Below are positions 51,901 to 62,454 of a stretch of 64,000 nt of DNA, piece after piece (position 1 is the stretch's first letter; every line of letters begins with the position of its first letter). This stretch comes from Deltaproteobacteria bacterium. Lineage in GTDB: Bacteria; Desulfobacterota; Desulfobaccia; Desulfobaccales; 0-14-0-80-60-11. A program made the position numbers and the translations under genes. Location: contig JAMCQY010000225.1 in the NCBI GenBank assembly GCA_023381945.1, positions 1-64,000 of the forward strand, given 5' to 3'. A model generated the notes under the pieces. That model did not search any database, was not told where the DNA came from, and was given only the letters and a program-made list of their open reading frames with translations.

Positions 51901-54017
51901 CCAATACTCGCACCTGTCCAATTTTTCGGTTAAAACAGGACGCCGAGTTGACAAAGCATATTTATCGCCGCGTTCCAGTGCTCATCAAAGAAGCCCATAA
52001 TGGGGAGAGTGGGGTAAATTCATGGAATATTGAGTTCCGACAAGGGCTATTCAATATGTCCAGCGACGACCACCTGTTCCATTCGAGGGAGCGCCTTGAG
52101 GCGAAAGGCTTTGTTCTCCATGGGAACATCTTTAGGCAAGGCGAAGACGTATATTTGCCGCTCTACGAGGGTAAGATGTTCTGGCACTTCGACCATCGCT
52201 TCGGCACCTACGAGGGCCAGACCCAGGCCCAGGCCAACCAGGGCAAGCTGCCGGAACTTACCCCGGAGCAGCACCGCAATCCTGACTTTTTCTCATTGCC
52301 CCGCCACTGGGTGGCCGAAGCGGAGGTGAAGGCGAGGGTCCCCAAACGGCCGGAGATTCTGGCGTCGGCCCTGGCGCTGCCGGAATCGGTCCGCAAAGAT
52401 GGTGTCTTTAGAGCCTTGTGCTATTGGATTGCCGGCTATTGGCGGCAGCAAGGCGACGAAACCCGGGCTGAAAAGCTGCTGGAAATTTCTTTGCGCCCGG
52501 AAAGGTCCGCTACCGAGGCCATTTTATTCAACAAATGGATGCTGGCCAGCCAATGCGAAAAAATGCAGGAGCGGTTCCCCCTCACTGCCGCGGATGTGCA
52601 GCGCTTGGCCGCAGCCTTTTCCTCTGTGGACCCTGTGCCCCTGGCCCAGGAACTGGTAGAGCGTTATTCCCCCCATTGGTTTGTGGCCTTCCGGGATGTG
52701 ACCAGTGCGGTGGTGCTGCGGACCGCGGTGTTCTCCATCATACCGAGGGTGGCAGTGGGACATAATGCACCGTTGGCTTTCGCTGAGCAAAGAGCGCCGG
52801 AGATTTGCGGTCTTGTGGCCGCGTTGAATAGTTTTGCCCTTGACTATGTCGCCAGACAGAGCGTTGGCGGCAGCCACTTGACTTATTTCATATTGAAGCA
52901 GCTTCCGGTGATTCCTCCCTCATACCTGACCAATCCCACTCCTTGGAATAATAGATATACTCTGTGCGATTGGATCACTCCCCGGGTACTTGAGCTTAGT
53001 CAAACAGCCTGGGACCTGGAATTGTTAGCAGAAGATTGCGGGGCCGCCTCTCCCCCATTCATATGGGAGGAGGATAGGAGATTTCTTATCCGCGTTGAAC
53101 TGGATGCCGCTTTCTTTCACCTCTACCTCGGCAATGAACAGGAATGGAAGAATACGGGGTCGAAAGAACTGCTCACCTATTTCCCTACGCCTCGCCACGC
53201 TGTGGAATACATCATGGACACCTTCCGTATCCTGCGCGAGCGGGACGAAGCCGCATACGGACATTTCAAGACCAAGACGGCTATTCTCGAAATCTACGAC
53301 GAAATGTCCCGCGTTATCGCGAAAAATATCGCCGCCCAAGCTGCCGGACAGCAACCCCCCTCCCAGTACCAAACTCTACTCAACCCGCCGCCCGGCCCCC
53401 CCATGGATTCGGCAGGAAACTTTGTACCCATGGAGCAATGGGACCGCACCAACTGGCCATCCCATATTCATCCACCAAGGGCGGTCGAAAGGCCCGAAGA
53501 GGTGCCATTCGAGGAATTCGTAGCCATAGCCTATCCGGCAACCGTCATGGACCAAACCATTTGCGCCATGGCCTTAGCCATTGTGGAGCAGTCACAAGGT
53601 CTTTCCAGTGCGGATCACCTCGACACTCTGTTGTTGGCCATTCAACCTGATTGGTTAAAGGTGTTTCTTGATCAGCACGACCTACGCGCTCTCGAGACTG
53701 CCCGAAAATCGGCTTTCAAGAACTTTGTTGCAGATGTGAATCAGTCAATCCAGTGGAAAGTGTGCAGAGAATACCTTGAAAAGCAGCATGCCGTTGTCGT
53801 CAATCATAAGGATCAGGGGCAAGAAATCAGTCCGGGGACCAATTTGACTCCAATCCGTAAGGGTTTGCCCGGAGGAGTAGATGAGATTGTCCGGTTCGCT
53901 CTCCAGGCTATCAGACGAATCGCCGAAATGCGTAAGAACCTATCTTTGGCCTCACAGGAGCAAAGGAATATCTTGGAGAAATTAGAGCAACATAGAGTTA
54001 ATCAGCTTGCCGCATAG
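48947..54017 (+). pseudogene. PglX/DrmMI/Eco57I-type adenine methyltransferase, frameshifted in a C-run
   Basis: Two frames make one protein of about 1690 aa. The first (48947-49426) encodes the N-terminus to AAAVNP; a run of six C's at 49390-49395 breaks the frame. Dropping one C gives VNPHGLVQEFLNRSPGHLW and joins the second frame (49416-54017). That part has SGSYYTPDSLVQCLL, SAM motif CDPAVGSGHFLVGA, GVDINPMAAELCRVSLW and NPPWETL (about residue 639 of the second frame), an adenine-N6 methylase with target-recognition regions behind. It could be an inactivating mutation, sequencing error or a phase-variable switch. Confidence 0.85.
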
Positions 54018-54029
54018 GAGGCGGGCGAA

Positions 54030-56078
54030 ATGGACTTCTACAAAGAGCTGAAATTGGAGCCGGTTCGATCTGAACCAGACGTCTGGGTGAGCCGAATCAT
54101 GATCCTGGAACGGATCACCCCCGATCCCGTTGTCATTAGAGATATCTCCCTGTCTCGCGGGCTGAACATTATCTGGGCGGAAGAATCTGAGAGCGATCAC
54201 CCGGTGGCCGCAATCACAGGCCACAGCGCTGGCAAGACTATTTTTTGTCGTTTAATACGTTATGTCCTGGGAGAACAGACTTTTGGCACCAGGATCGTAA
54301 TGGAGCTTATCCGTAAAAACTTTCCACATGGTTTCATTGCCGCAGAGCTCCATGTTCGCGGCCGAAAATGGGCCGTTCGTCGACCTTTCGGAAGTGGAAG
54401 AACATACATCAAGGAGAATGCATCTATTGATGAACTGCTTGGACAGAGCGGACAGATCGTAACCCAGGATTTATACACCCAAGAGATAGGCCTGGAGAGT
54501 TTGTTAGATGATCTTGAAACCGGTGGAATCGTTCAGACAGGGGAGCCGATTCAGTGGGACCATATCCTTGCCTGGTGCACGCGGGATCAGGAAGCGCGTT
54601 TTCAAAACCTACATGAATGGCGCTCTCCCCGAAGTGAAGCAGAGACGCCGTCCTTTAGGTTTCCCAAAGCCGGTCCCCTATTCGTAATGCGGACGGTGTT
54701 AGGCCTCTTCTTGCCAGATGAGCTTAAAGGCGAGGAACGTCTTGCGAAACTCCAGAGGGAAAAAGACAGACTCACCAAGGAAATCGAGGAAAAGCGCCGG
54801 GAACCTCAATTCCGTGTAAATCTTTACGAACAACAACTTCGCCAATCTCTTAAATTAATTTGGCCAAATGAATCCGATATTGATTCACGGCCTTTCCATT
54901 CGGATGAATTATTTCTTGAAAACTTGCAGCAAATGTCCGTAAGGGCACGAAAAACAATTGGGGATTCTATCGAATTAGGCGAACAGGAGCGCTTAGTTCT
55001 TCAGACTCAGATCGATGAGCTTGGCGCAGAAATCAAGCGGCAGGAAAAGACGCTTGTTGAATGGGAAACCATCTTCTCCGTGAATGAAGCAGCTAGTCGG
55101 GAGCTCGGTTCTAACTTAACGGAGCATGAAGAAAAGCTCAAAAGAATCGAGGAGCACAAAGATAAACTATGTCCTTATGGTGGTGTTATTGTGCGGGAAT
55201 GCCACTACTTTAAAGACCGCCAAAAGATATTTAAAATTTCCGAGCTGCAAGATTCCCGTGCACTAAAGCAAGCTGAAGCCGATCGAGCCGAGGAACGCAG
55301 AAAGATTGATGTGGAAAAGGATAATATTCGAAAGGAAATCCTCAGAATTAATGGAATTCGTCAAAAAGCAGTCGAAATGCGTAACACTGTGATAGCTCGC
55401 CTCCGCGAACAACAGCAATTGATGCGCGATATCAAATATTCGCATGATGAACTTGTGATTTGGATGCAGCGGCGAGATGGACTTGGCGAGTACGAAGAAC
55501 TTAACCTGCTACGTGGGAAACTTGACGCTACAGAAAAGGAAATCACTAGGTTTGAGAAAGAATTATCAGCACTGCTTCGTCAACATGATGAAAATCGTAA
55601 ACGGCTGGCTGCCATTTTTTCCGGGGCTGTCCGGTCAGTGCTGTCGTCAAAGAGGTACAACGGGTTAGTAAGATTGGACAACCGTGAACTGGCCTTTCGT
55701 ATTACTCAAGGGCCAACCATGAGCGGAGAGGCCGTGGAAACCCTTTCGGTTCTTCTCGCTGATGTTGCTGCCCTTATCTATAACACCGTATCTGATAAAG
55801 TCCATCTGCCCGGCTTTCTCTTGCATGACAGCCCTCGTGAAGCCGACCTTGGCATTGGCATCTATAGAAGGTTTGTCCGATTCGCCGCCTCTCTTCAGGA
55901 CCACTTTGAGAGGACAGAAAAATGCCCCTTCCAATATTTCATCACGACCACCACCGCGCCCCCGGAAGAACTGCAATCTGAAAAATACGTGAAGCTGAAA
56001 TTAAACGCCTCCGATCCTGAGGGCCTTCTGCTTCGCCGCAATATAGCCGAGGTATCAATGGAGAAGATGCTCTTTTGA
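54030..56078 (+). CDS. SMC/ABC-like ATPase of the DUF2326 type
   Basis: A 682-aa protein with Walker A GHSAGKT (64-70) near the N-terminus, long coiled coils (about 235-300, 325-385 and 415-510) and a C-terminal ATPase half with FSGAVRSVLSS, MSGEAVETLSVLLADV and the Walker B-like GFLLHDSPREADLG. That is the split head-coil-head plan of SMC/RecN-type ATPases. It starts 12 bp after the methyltransferase, so it is the fourth gene of the operon. The helicase-methylase-ATPase set suggests an Hma-type defense system. Confidence 0.75.
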   Translation: MDFYKELKLEPVRSEPDVWVSRIMILERITPDPVVIRDISLSRGLNIIWAEESESDHPVAAITGHSAGKTIFCRLIRYVLGEQTFGTRIVMELIRKNFPHGFIAAELHVRGRKWAVRRPFGSGRTYIKENASIDELLGQSGQIVTQDLYTQEIGLESLLDDLETGGIVQTGEPIQWDHILAWCTRDQEARFQNLHEWRSPRSEAETPSFRFPKAGPLFVMRTVLGLFLPDELKGEERLAKLQREKDRLTKEIEEKRREPQFRVNLYEQQLRQSLKLIWPNESDIDSRPFHSDELFLENLQQMSVRARKTIGDSIELGEQERLVLQTQIDELGAEIKRQEKTLVEWETIFSVNEAASRELGSNLTEHEEKLKRIEEHKDKLCPYGGVIVRECHYFKDRQKIFKISELQDSRALKQAEADRAEERRKIDVEKDNIRKEILRINGIRQKAVEMRNTVIARLREQQQLMRDIKYSHDELVIWMQRRDGLGEYEELNLLRGKLDATEKEITRFEKELSALLRQHDENRKRLAAIFSGAVRSVLSSKRYNGLVRLDNRELAFRITQGPTMSGEAVETLSVLLADVAALIYNTVSDKVHLPGFLLHDSPREADLGIGIYRRFVRFAASLQDHFERTEKCPFQYFITTTTAPPEELQSEKYVKLKLNASDPEGLLLRRNIAEVSMEKMLF

Positions 56079-56089
56079 CAAACAGGGTA

Positions 56090-59000
56090 CTAATTTAGCT
56101 GATGCATTATAATATTGCCATCATTGTTAAGTTGCTGGGCCAGTTCAAGCAGGTGCTGATGGTGAGTAAAAAAGATGACCTGGGTTCTCTGAGACAGCTC
56201 GTGCAGGACTTTCAAGGTGGCTTTGGCCCTGTAGTCATCAAGCTTTATCAGGATGTCATCCACCACAAAGGGCATTGGTTCGTGGGTTTCCATGTACTGC
56301 TCCAAGGTGGCCAGGCGTAGAGATAAATAAAGCGGATCCACGGTGCCATCGCTCATCCCTTCCACCCCGACACGCTCTCCTGTAGGCCTGACGCCTTGCA
56401 GAATCGGGATATCTTTTTCGTTGTAATCTACCATCAAGGAGGAGAATGAACCCAACGTCAGAATTTTAAACAAATCCGCCGCCTTCTTGATCAGGGCTCC
56501 CTGGTTTTCTTCCCGGTAGCGCTCGATTTCCTTATGCAAGATGAGCCAGCTTAGCCGCAATCGAAGGTAATGCTCCACCTCCACCCTCATCTTTGCCAGA
56601 ATCTCCTGGGCACTTTCCGCCTCTTCCGCTGCTTGGGCATTCCCGTCCATCTTAGCCAATTCGATTCTTTCCTGGACAATCTGCTCGTCTAATTCGGAAC
56701 GCTCGCTTTCGAGCTGCTCTATGAGTTGGTTGATTACTTCTACTTGGCCGGAAATGGCATCAAAATCGGCTGTGCCGGCTTCCTGAATGAAATCCTCCAG
56801 GGAACTTCCGGCGCTCTGTTCCAAAATCTGTTCTTCCAGGGCCGCCACTTCCTGCTGCAAGCTTTGAAATTCTTGGGACTTCTTCTCTATGGCTTCCAGT
56901 TCCTGGTAATCGCGGCATCCTGCCTGCTGGCAAAGAGTCGTCAGTCTTTTCTGTTCAATTTCTATGGTTTCCTTTGTTTTTTCCAGAAACTCTTTTTTCT
57001 CTTCAATTTGTCCTACCAAACTTTCCAGCTTTGCCGCATCTTTCTGTGCCTTAGCTAGTTGAGCTTGCAGTTCCGCGGCCGCTTGTTCCGGAGACAACCT
57101 TGCCAATTCCTGGGCAACGCGGCCAACCAGATCCAGCACATCAGCCTGGAATTGCTCGGCATCTCGCTTGATCCCGGCGATTCTATCTCTGAAGCCGGCT
57201 ATTTTGTCGACACTGTGTAATAGCTCCTCCATCTCATTGAGGAGAACGTTAACCACCGCGGGGGAGGCCTGGTCCGGCAATCCCAATGGCCTGATGGCTT
57301 CTGACCACGAGTGCTGCCATTTTTCCAATTGGCCTGTTGCCGCCTCTTTCTCTTGTCTGGCTTGGGCTAACTTATTACTCAGTTCAGCGATACGCTCCTG
57401 TAACCCCTCCCTTTGCCTGGCATTGTCCTGGATGGTGGTCACCACAAGCTGACAGATATCCAACAAGGCTTCAAGAGTCTTGGCTTCCTTTGGCTCAGGT
57501 TCCTGCAGGTTCTTCAGAGCCTTGGTCAGCTGAGCCTGGTGAGTGGCAATTTCATTGGTAACCCCATCCAGCTGCCGCTGCAATTCCCTCAAGATTTCCA
57601 CCCCCTGGGCCAGGTGTTGGTGCCGGTTCAGCCAGGCCCGCATCTCCCGGGGCGGCAATGGGATGATGCCGCAAGTCTTCCATAAGCTGTCCCATTCGCC
57701 CTGAATTTCTGCAAGGCGTTGCTGGGATACTGTTCTCTGCTCCGACAGTTCCTTTAGGAATTGTTTACGCGTTTCCAAAGCGGCTACCAGGTTGGCTTGG
57801 GCGGCCACTCGCTCTGCTTCCCGGCGTAACCGGTCAGAGATATCATCGGCAGAGGCCACCCTTATTTCGTAGGCCGACGCCAGTTCGTGGTCTTTGTCGT
57901 AAGCTGCGGCTTCCTGGCTCACGTCTTCTTGTAATAGCCAACCCCGGCGGATGAGCTGCCAGCCCTGGTCCCGGTCCTTCCTTGCCTCAATAAGCTCTTG
58001 CTCACTGGGAACCTCTCCGGTCAGACGCAGGGCAACTAACTGTTGCTCGAAATTAACCTCCTCCCCCCGGACCTCGGCGATTTTCTCATCCAGCCGGCCG
58101 GCTTCGGTCTCTTGGTTCCCCAGGAGGGATTCGAACCGGTTCACAGTTTCGGGCACGGGTATCGGCAATTTCTCCAGTTCCTCCAAGGGGCCTGACCAAA
58201 GACCAAGTCTCTGAAGGTTTACAAGGAGCTGCGATTCCTGTTTATCCAAATCTTCCTGAAGCCTTTGCTGCACCCCTTCCAGGTTGCCCTTTTTCCGGGC
58301 TTTGACCACGGCCGAATTGAGTTCGCTGGGGTTCCTGACGGCCGCCATTTCTTGCAGGGCTGTTTTGGCAGCATTGAGCTGTCGCTGGGCGTTCTCTTCA
58401 TCCTGCCGGGCCCGGTCCAACTTGGTTTCCAAAGCCTGGCACCGACCCGCCAGTTCCTGGATAGTCAACCGGGCCGCGCTGGTCAAGCGGATCTCTTCGA
58501 CTCGCTCCAGATTCAAGTCTGGTCTAAGTTTGGACAAATGGGACATTGCCTTGGCTTCCAGCCCCAGCAGATTTTCCTCCAGTCCCGGCAAGTCTTGCTT
58601 CGCTTTCAGGTGTGCACCCAGCCTTCGATGAAGTGCGGTAATGATTTCCGCTTGTCGAAGCAAAGCTTCAGGAATCTTCAATTCCTCCGATAGCTGTTCC
58701 AGTCTTTCCAACTCGCCCAGAACTCTGGCATAACCAATTTCGGCGGGCCGCAGAGCCTCCATGGCCTCTCGTCTCTCCTCGGAAAATTCCGCTGACAGGA
58801 GCACCACCTGATCCATTTTTCCCAGGCGGTCAAGGAGCATGATTCTTCGGCTAATCTTGGGCAGGGTCTTCTCAAGCCGCTCCAGCCGAGACTTTTCTTT
58901 GGATAGCTCCGATAGACGGGCTGTCACCTCTGCCCTCCGGTTTTGTGCTTCTTCCAGGGCTTGGCGATGCTTTGCCCACTCTCGGCCAGGTAATGACAAC

Positions 59001-59596
59001 TCATTTACTTTTAGTTTAGCCCTCTTGTAGGCCGTCAAGGATTGATTGATAACCGGATTTGCTCCGGAGGGAAGAAATAGGGCCCGCATTTCGCCTTCCA
59101 TCTCTTTGAGGAAAGCCGGAAGACCAGTGGCTCCTAAGCCCGCCGCAAACAAGCTCTGCCCCACTTCTCCGCCGCCCTGCAGTAGATCCTGGCCTCCACT
59201 CACCAGGATGTCATGGCTGATACCGAACATCGTGGCAAAAACCTGCTCCCCGACGCCGCCGAGAAAATTCTCCAAGGCACGATCGTTCAGAGGATTGTTA
59301 CCATCCGGGGACAGCAGGGTTCTCTTGGTTCCTTTGCGCCTGAGGAAGCTGATCTCGCTGCCGTTGGAGAGACGCAATCGCCCTCCCAGGCGCAAGGCCT
59401 GGTTGTCATGCAGGAAGTTGTCGGCAGTGTTTGGAGGAATGCCATACAAGAGGGCCTTGATGGCTCGCAGTGATGAGGTTTTTCCGTCCTCGTTGCGCCC
59501 ATAAACGACATGGAGCCCTTCGTGACCACCTGATAAATCCAGCAAAACATTGGTGAAGGGGCCAAAGGCCAACAGGTTCAACTCCAGGATTTTCAT
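56090..59596 (-). CDS. yhaN: YhaN-like AAA ATPase with long coiled coil
   Basis: A 1168-aa SbcC/Rad50-like ATPase. The head has the YhaN opening (MKILELNLLAFGPFTNVLLD) and P-loop YGRNEDGKTSS (Lys39), then YGIPPNTADNF. A very long coiled coil covers about 190-1000; the C-terminal head has EGMSDGTVDPLYLSLRLATLE (signature) and MPFVVDDILIKLDDYRA (Walker B). It pairs with the nuclease gene upstream (4-bp overlap). Homologues are DNA repair/exonuclease complexes; a defense role here is possible. It converges on the ATPase gene at 54030 with 11 bp between stops. Confidence 0.88.
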   Translation of the reverse strand: MKILELNLLAFGPFTNVLLDLSGGHEGLHVVYGRNEDGKTSSLRAIKALLYGIPPNTADNFLHDNQALRLGGRLRLSNGSEISFLRRKGTKRTLLSPDGNNPLNDRALENFLGGVGEQVFATMFGISHDILVSGGQDLLQGGGEVGQSLFAAGLGATGLPAFLKEMEGEMRALFLPSGANPVINQSLTAYKRAKLKVNELSLPGREWAKHRQALEEAQNRRAEVTARLSELSKEKSRLERLEKTLPKISRRIMLLDRLGKMDQVVLLSAEFSEERREAMEALRPAEIGYARVLGELERLEQLSEELKIPEALLRQAEIITALHRRLGAHLKAKQDLPGLEENLLGLEAKAMSHLSKLRPDLNLERVEEIRLTSAARLTIQELAGRCQALETKLDRARQDEENAQRQLNAAKTALQEMAAVRNPSELNSAVVKARKKGNLEGVQQRLQEDLDKQESQLLVNLQRLGLWSGPLEELEKLPIPVPETVNRFESLLGNQETEAGRLDEKIAEVRGEEVNFEQQLVALRLTGEVPSEQELIEARKDRDQGWQLIRRGWLLQEDVSQEAAAYDKDHELASAYEIRVASADDISDRLRREAERVAAQANLVAALETRKQFLKELSEQRTVSQQRLAEIQGEWDSLWKTCGIIPLPPREMRAWLNRHQHLAQGVEILRELQRQLDGVTNEIATHQAQLTKALKNLQEPEPKEAKTLEALLDICQLVVTTIQDNARQREGLQERIAELSNKLAQARQEKEAATGQLEKWQHSWSEAIRPLGLPDQASPAVVNVLLNEMEELLHSVDKIAGFRDRIAGIKRDAEQFQADVLDLVGRVAQELARLSPEQAAAELQAQLAKAQKDAAKLESLVGQIEEKKEFLEKTKETIEIEQKRLTTLCQQAGCRDYQELEAIEKKSQEFQSLQQEVAALEEQILEQSAGSSLEDFIQEAGTADFDAISGQVEVINQLIEQLESERSELDEQIVQERIELAKMDGNAQAAEEAESAQEILAKMRVEVEHYLRLRLSWLILHKEIERYREENQGALIKKAADLFKILTLGSFSSLMVDYNEKDIPILQGVRPTGERVGVEGMSDGTVDPLYLSLRLATLEQYMETHEPMPFVVDDILIKLDDYRAKATLKVLHELSQRTQVIFFTHHQHLLELAQQLNNDGNIIMHQLN

Positions 59597-60858
59597 ATAC
59601 TGCCGCTCCGAGCCAGGAGGCGGGCCAGGAGATACTTTTTCGCTTCTTCCAGGGCATCACGCAAGTATTCCGGACGGTCCAGGGCTAGATTGTCAGTTCC
59701 CGAACGTAATTCATGGGGCAACTTCAGGCGTAATTGCTCGAATTCCTGGACAAGATCTGCCAATTGGGCCTCATCCAGGCTCAAGTCCCGCAGCCCTCGG
59801 AGTAGACTCCCCAAAGCTCCGCTCCCGGCCAGGAGATCTTCCGAATTTATGGCGGCGCTGGTATCTAGGACGATCTTTTCCAACCAGATAGAACCATTGC
59901 CCACATCATTGGCCATTGCCCGGATTTCACTTATCCAGTAATCCGGATTCCGGGCCAGTTCTTCGTGGGCCTTGCAGGCGCCAGTGATGTGAAGCCTCAC
60001 CGCCAGGAAGCGGCCGCCACTGTGGTCCGACTCTTTTTTCAATGAGACGCCCGCCTGGTCAACTAGTTCAGCAGCAATCTCTGCCCCGGAAGCGTCAATT
60101 TGTTTTAGAGTCCAACGAAGGACATCCAGGTCCACGTGCTCCACCATTTCAACCTTGCCATCATCCACCGTTACAAGGGCACAGCCTTTGGGTCCTGTCT
60201 CTTTAATGTGTCGTCCTTGAAGGTTCCCGGGGAATACCACCCAAGGGTCTTGGTGGAGAACTTCCCGCTGGTGCACATGCCCCAAAGCCCAATATTGGTA
60301 ACCCCTTGACAATAGGCCTTCCAAGGTGCAGGGAGCGTAGGTCTCGTGCCCTGGACGACCGGTAACGCTGGTGTGGAGCATGCCGATGTTGAAAAGATGG
60401 GGCAAAGCAGGTGGATACCCTGTGGCCAGGTCAGCAGTCACTACTGCGGTGGGAAATCCTTGGCCATGTATGGCCACCCCAAAATCATTCAGCAACTCGG
60501 TGCCGGGTCGGCGGATAGGGAAGATAGTGACATTTTCCGGCAAACGCAGTGTCCGGGTCATTTGGCTGGCGGCGTCATGATTGCCAGCCACAATATATAC
60601 GCGGATTCCGGCTTTATTCAAGCGGCTCATCTGGTGGGCAAAGAAAAGTCCAGTATTATAGTCCTTCCAGTCTCCATCATATAGGTCGCCGGCGATAAGG
60701 ACAAAAGTGATTTCCTCCTTGACCGCTAAATCAACCAAGGCTATTAACGCTTGCCGGGTTGCGGCCCGGAGTTGCTCCGCCGGCGCCCCGGGGTAGCGGG
60801 CCAGGCCCACTAAAGGGCTATCCAGATGCAGATCGGCGGTATGAAGAAACTTGAACAT
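59593..60858 (-). CDS. yhaO: YhaO-like metallophosphoesterase (SbcD/Mre11 family)
   Basis: A 421-aa calcineurin-type nuclease. The motifs are FLHTADLHLDSPL (Asp9, His11), AGDLYDGDW, VAGNHDAASQ, and LGHVHQRE; these bind two metal ions as in SbcD/Mre11. The C-terminal third is helical and likely docks on the YhaN coil. GGAGG lies 15 nt before the start and an AT-rich stretch above it may be the promoter. YhaO-YhaN make up an Mre11-Rad50-like pair that processes DNA ends. Confidence 0.9.
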   Translation of the reverse strand: MFKFLHTADLHLDSPLVGLARYPGAPAEQLRAATRQALIALVDLAVKEEITFVLIAGDLYDGDWKDYNTGLFFAHQMSRLNKAGIRVYIVAGNHDAASQMTRTLRLPENVTIFPIRRPGTELLNDFGVAIHGQGFPTAVVTADLATGYPPALPHLFNIGMLHTSVTGRPGHETYAPCTLEGLLSRGYQYWALGHVHQREVLHQDPWVVFPGNLQGRHIKETGPKGCALVTVDDGKVEMVEHVDLDVLRWTLKQIDASGAEIAAELVDQAGVSLKKESDHSGGRFLAVRLHITGACKAHEELARNPDYWISEIRAMANDVGNGSIWLEKIVLDTSAAINSEDLLAGSGALGSLLRGLRDLSLDEAQLADLVQEFEQLRLKLPHELRSGTDNLALDRPEYLRDALEEAKKYLLARLLARSGSI

Positions 60859-61071
60859 TTAGATTTCCTAGTGTTCCTCCAAATATATTCTTTAGAGTTG
60901 CCGCACTATTTCAAAAATTTCAGATTTTGGAGATGCAAAATCACGGACCAGTGCAAATCTTGCTTTACTATCCAAAGACCAAGTGGGATTGCTGTGGCAT
61001 GCCTGCTTAAGTAATTATCTTATTATTAATGGCGCCCAGAGTCCATGAAGATTTCCTGTAGGACCAGCTCA

Positions 61072-62448
61072 TTAACTTGTAGCGATTACATAACCTGGGT
61101 TTAGACCGCTGAAATCGCGGGTTTGCAAGATAACTTTTCGATGCTCGATACTTTGTAAATCAAGATCAATTAGCTGATAAAGGGGACCCCCATGGAGCAG
61201 CCGCAGAATCTCTGAAATTACCAGACAGGCTGCGACCGCCCCAACGAACGGAGCGCCGACCGCTTTCCCAGCGAGAAGTGTGACGCCGCAGCGGTCGAGC
61301 TCTCTCTCATTCAGCATCTTTTGGTAAGCCGAGCGCCCGCTAACATCTTCGGTTAAAGGAATCGGCTTCCATATCTCCGCAGCGGACCTTGCTCCTGGCA
61401 ACGTATGCAAGCGTAGAGTCCGGAAATCGCGATAGCCATGGCCGAGCCCTGCCTCGACTACAAAGTCGAAACCCGCTTGCCCCAGCGCCTGACGGCCAAC
61501 GGCATTGTCTAGACCACAGAGCGCCACCGCGGGCTCCTCATGCTGTCGCTTGAACGAAGCGTCAAACAGACGTTCATGAATTGTCGTCGCAAAGCCGCGC
61601 CGTTCAGCCCAGGCAGCCAGAACGCGTGTTTTTTTTTGACCCACGAGGTTTGAATCAGAGAGGATAGAAGTGCTCTCGGTAGACGGCGTGATCACGTCGA
61701 CGTCCTGAAGCACTAGCTCCAGGCCGCTTGGATTCGGGTAAGGCAGCAGAGCCAGCCCCCAAAGGTAGGCCTGGCCGAGATGTCCGAGTCCAATCAGCCA
61801 GAGGCGGGATGGTAGAAAGCGTAGCTCAGGCTCATCCGCCCTGCTATCCATCCAATCCGACCCAGGGTCGGGTCGCCAAAGAGATAATCCTAACATGCGG
61901 TGGCCGGCAGCGGGAATTTCTTGACGCGCGAATAGGAAAGCCTCATTAACTGCGAGCGCCATGGCCAACATAGGCGCCAACGGCATTACTGGTTCTTCGG
62001 CCAGTGGTCGTGCGGCATAAGCAGGCACTATACCCCCGTACCAACCAGCGAAGGTGGCCCTAATTTGGAATCCGTTACGCCGTGGCTGTTGTTCGCCACC
62101 GATGAGCACAGTGGGAGAGTTGATCTCGGGCGGACTCAAGTGGCCGCCGAGTTTTGCAACGGCTTCGGCAAGCGTTGTTCCGAGTGGCAAGGGAACGGCG
62201 AGCGGCACATCAAATGCACCGGTTACAGAAACACCACCTAAGAAGACCCGCCGCGCCAGCGCCACACCGGTCAGAAGCGCTGCTTGATGAGAGGGACGTA
62301 GGGCATCTCGTTCGCTAATGACAAAAGATAGGCGATAGCCATGAAACATCGCCTCGGCTTCGGCAAGGCTTGAAGCCTCCCCACTGTCGAGCACCTGTTT
62401 GACGAGGCGATGAAGGCTTTCCGCAGTATTGAATGCGATCATAATCAA
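61072..62448 (-). CDS. bilC: E1-like ubiquitin-activating enzyme of a Bil-type operon
   Basis: A 458-aa protein. The N-terminal 210 residues are a Rossmann-like, inactive half. The ThiF/E1 adenylation half has LWLIGLGHLGQAYL (G220-x-G222..G225), DVDVITPSTESTS (Asp251) and a likely catalytic Cys387 in ELDRCGVTLL, followed by the GKAVGAPFVGAVAACLV helix. It would adenylate the ubiquitin-like protein and pass it to the E2. It is last in the four-gene operon, 6 bp after the JAMM gene. The symbol follows the Bil naming as I recall it and is tentative. Confidence 0.82.
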   Translation of the reverse strand: MIMIAFNTAESLHRLVKQVLDSGEASSLAEAEAMFHGYRLSFVISERDALRPSHQAALLTGVALARRVFLGGVSVTGAFDVPLAVPLPLGTTLAEAVAKLGGHLSPPEINSPTVLIGGEQQPRRNGFQIRATFAGWYGGIVPAYAARPLAEEPVMPLAPMLAMALAVNEAFLFARQEIPAAGHRMLGLSLWRPDPGSDWMDSRADEPELRFLPSRLWLIGLGHLGQAYLWGLALLPYPNPSGLELVLQDVDVITPSTESTSILSDSNLVGQKKTRVLAAWAERRGFATTIHERLFDASFKRQHEEPAVALCGLDNAVGRQALGQAGFDFVVEAGLGHGYRDFRTLRLHTLPGARSAAEIWKPIPLTEDVSGRSAYQKMLNERELDRCGVTLLAGKAVGAPFVGAVAACLVISEILRLLHGGPLYQLIDLDLQSIEHRKVILQTRDFSGLNPGYVIATS

Positions 62449-62454
62449 GAACTC

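Noticed and set aside
52190..52215. Match to the tRNA-Leu 3' end (CTTCGGCACC) inside the methyltransferase gene, with a similar one near 44811
   Set aside because: About 10 nt only and within conserved coding sequence; not an attachment site.
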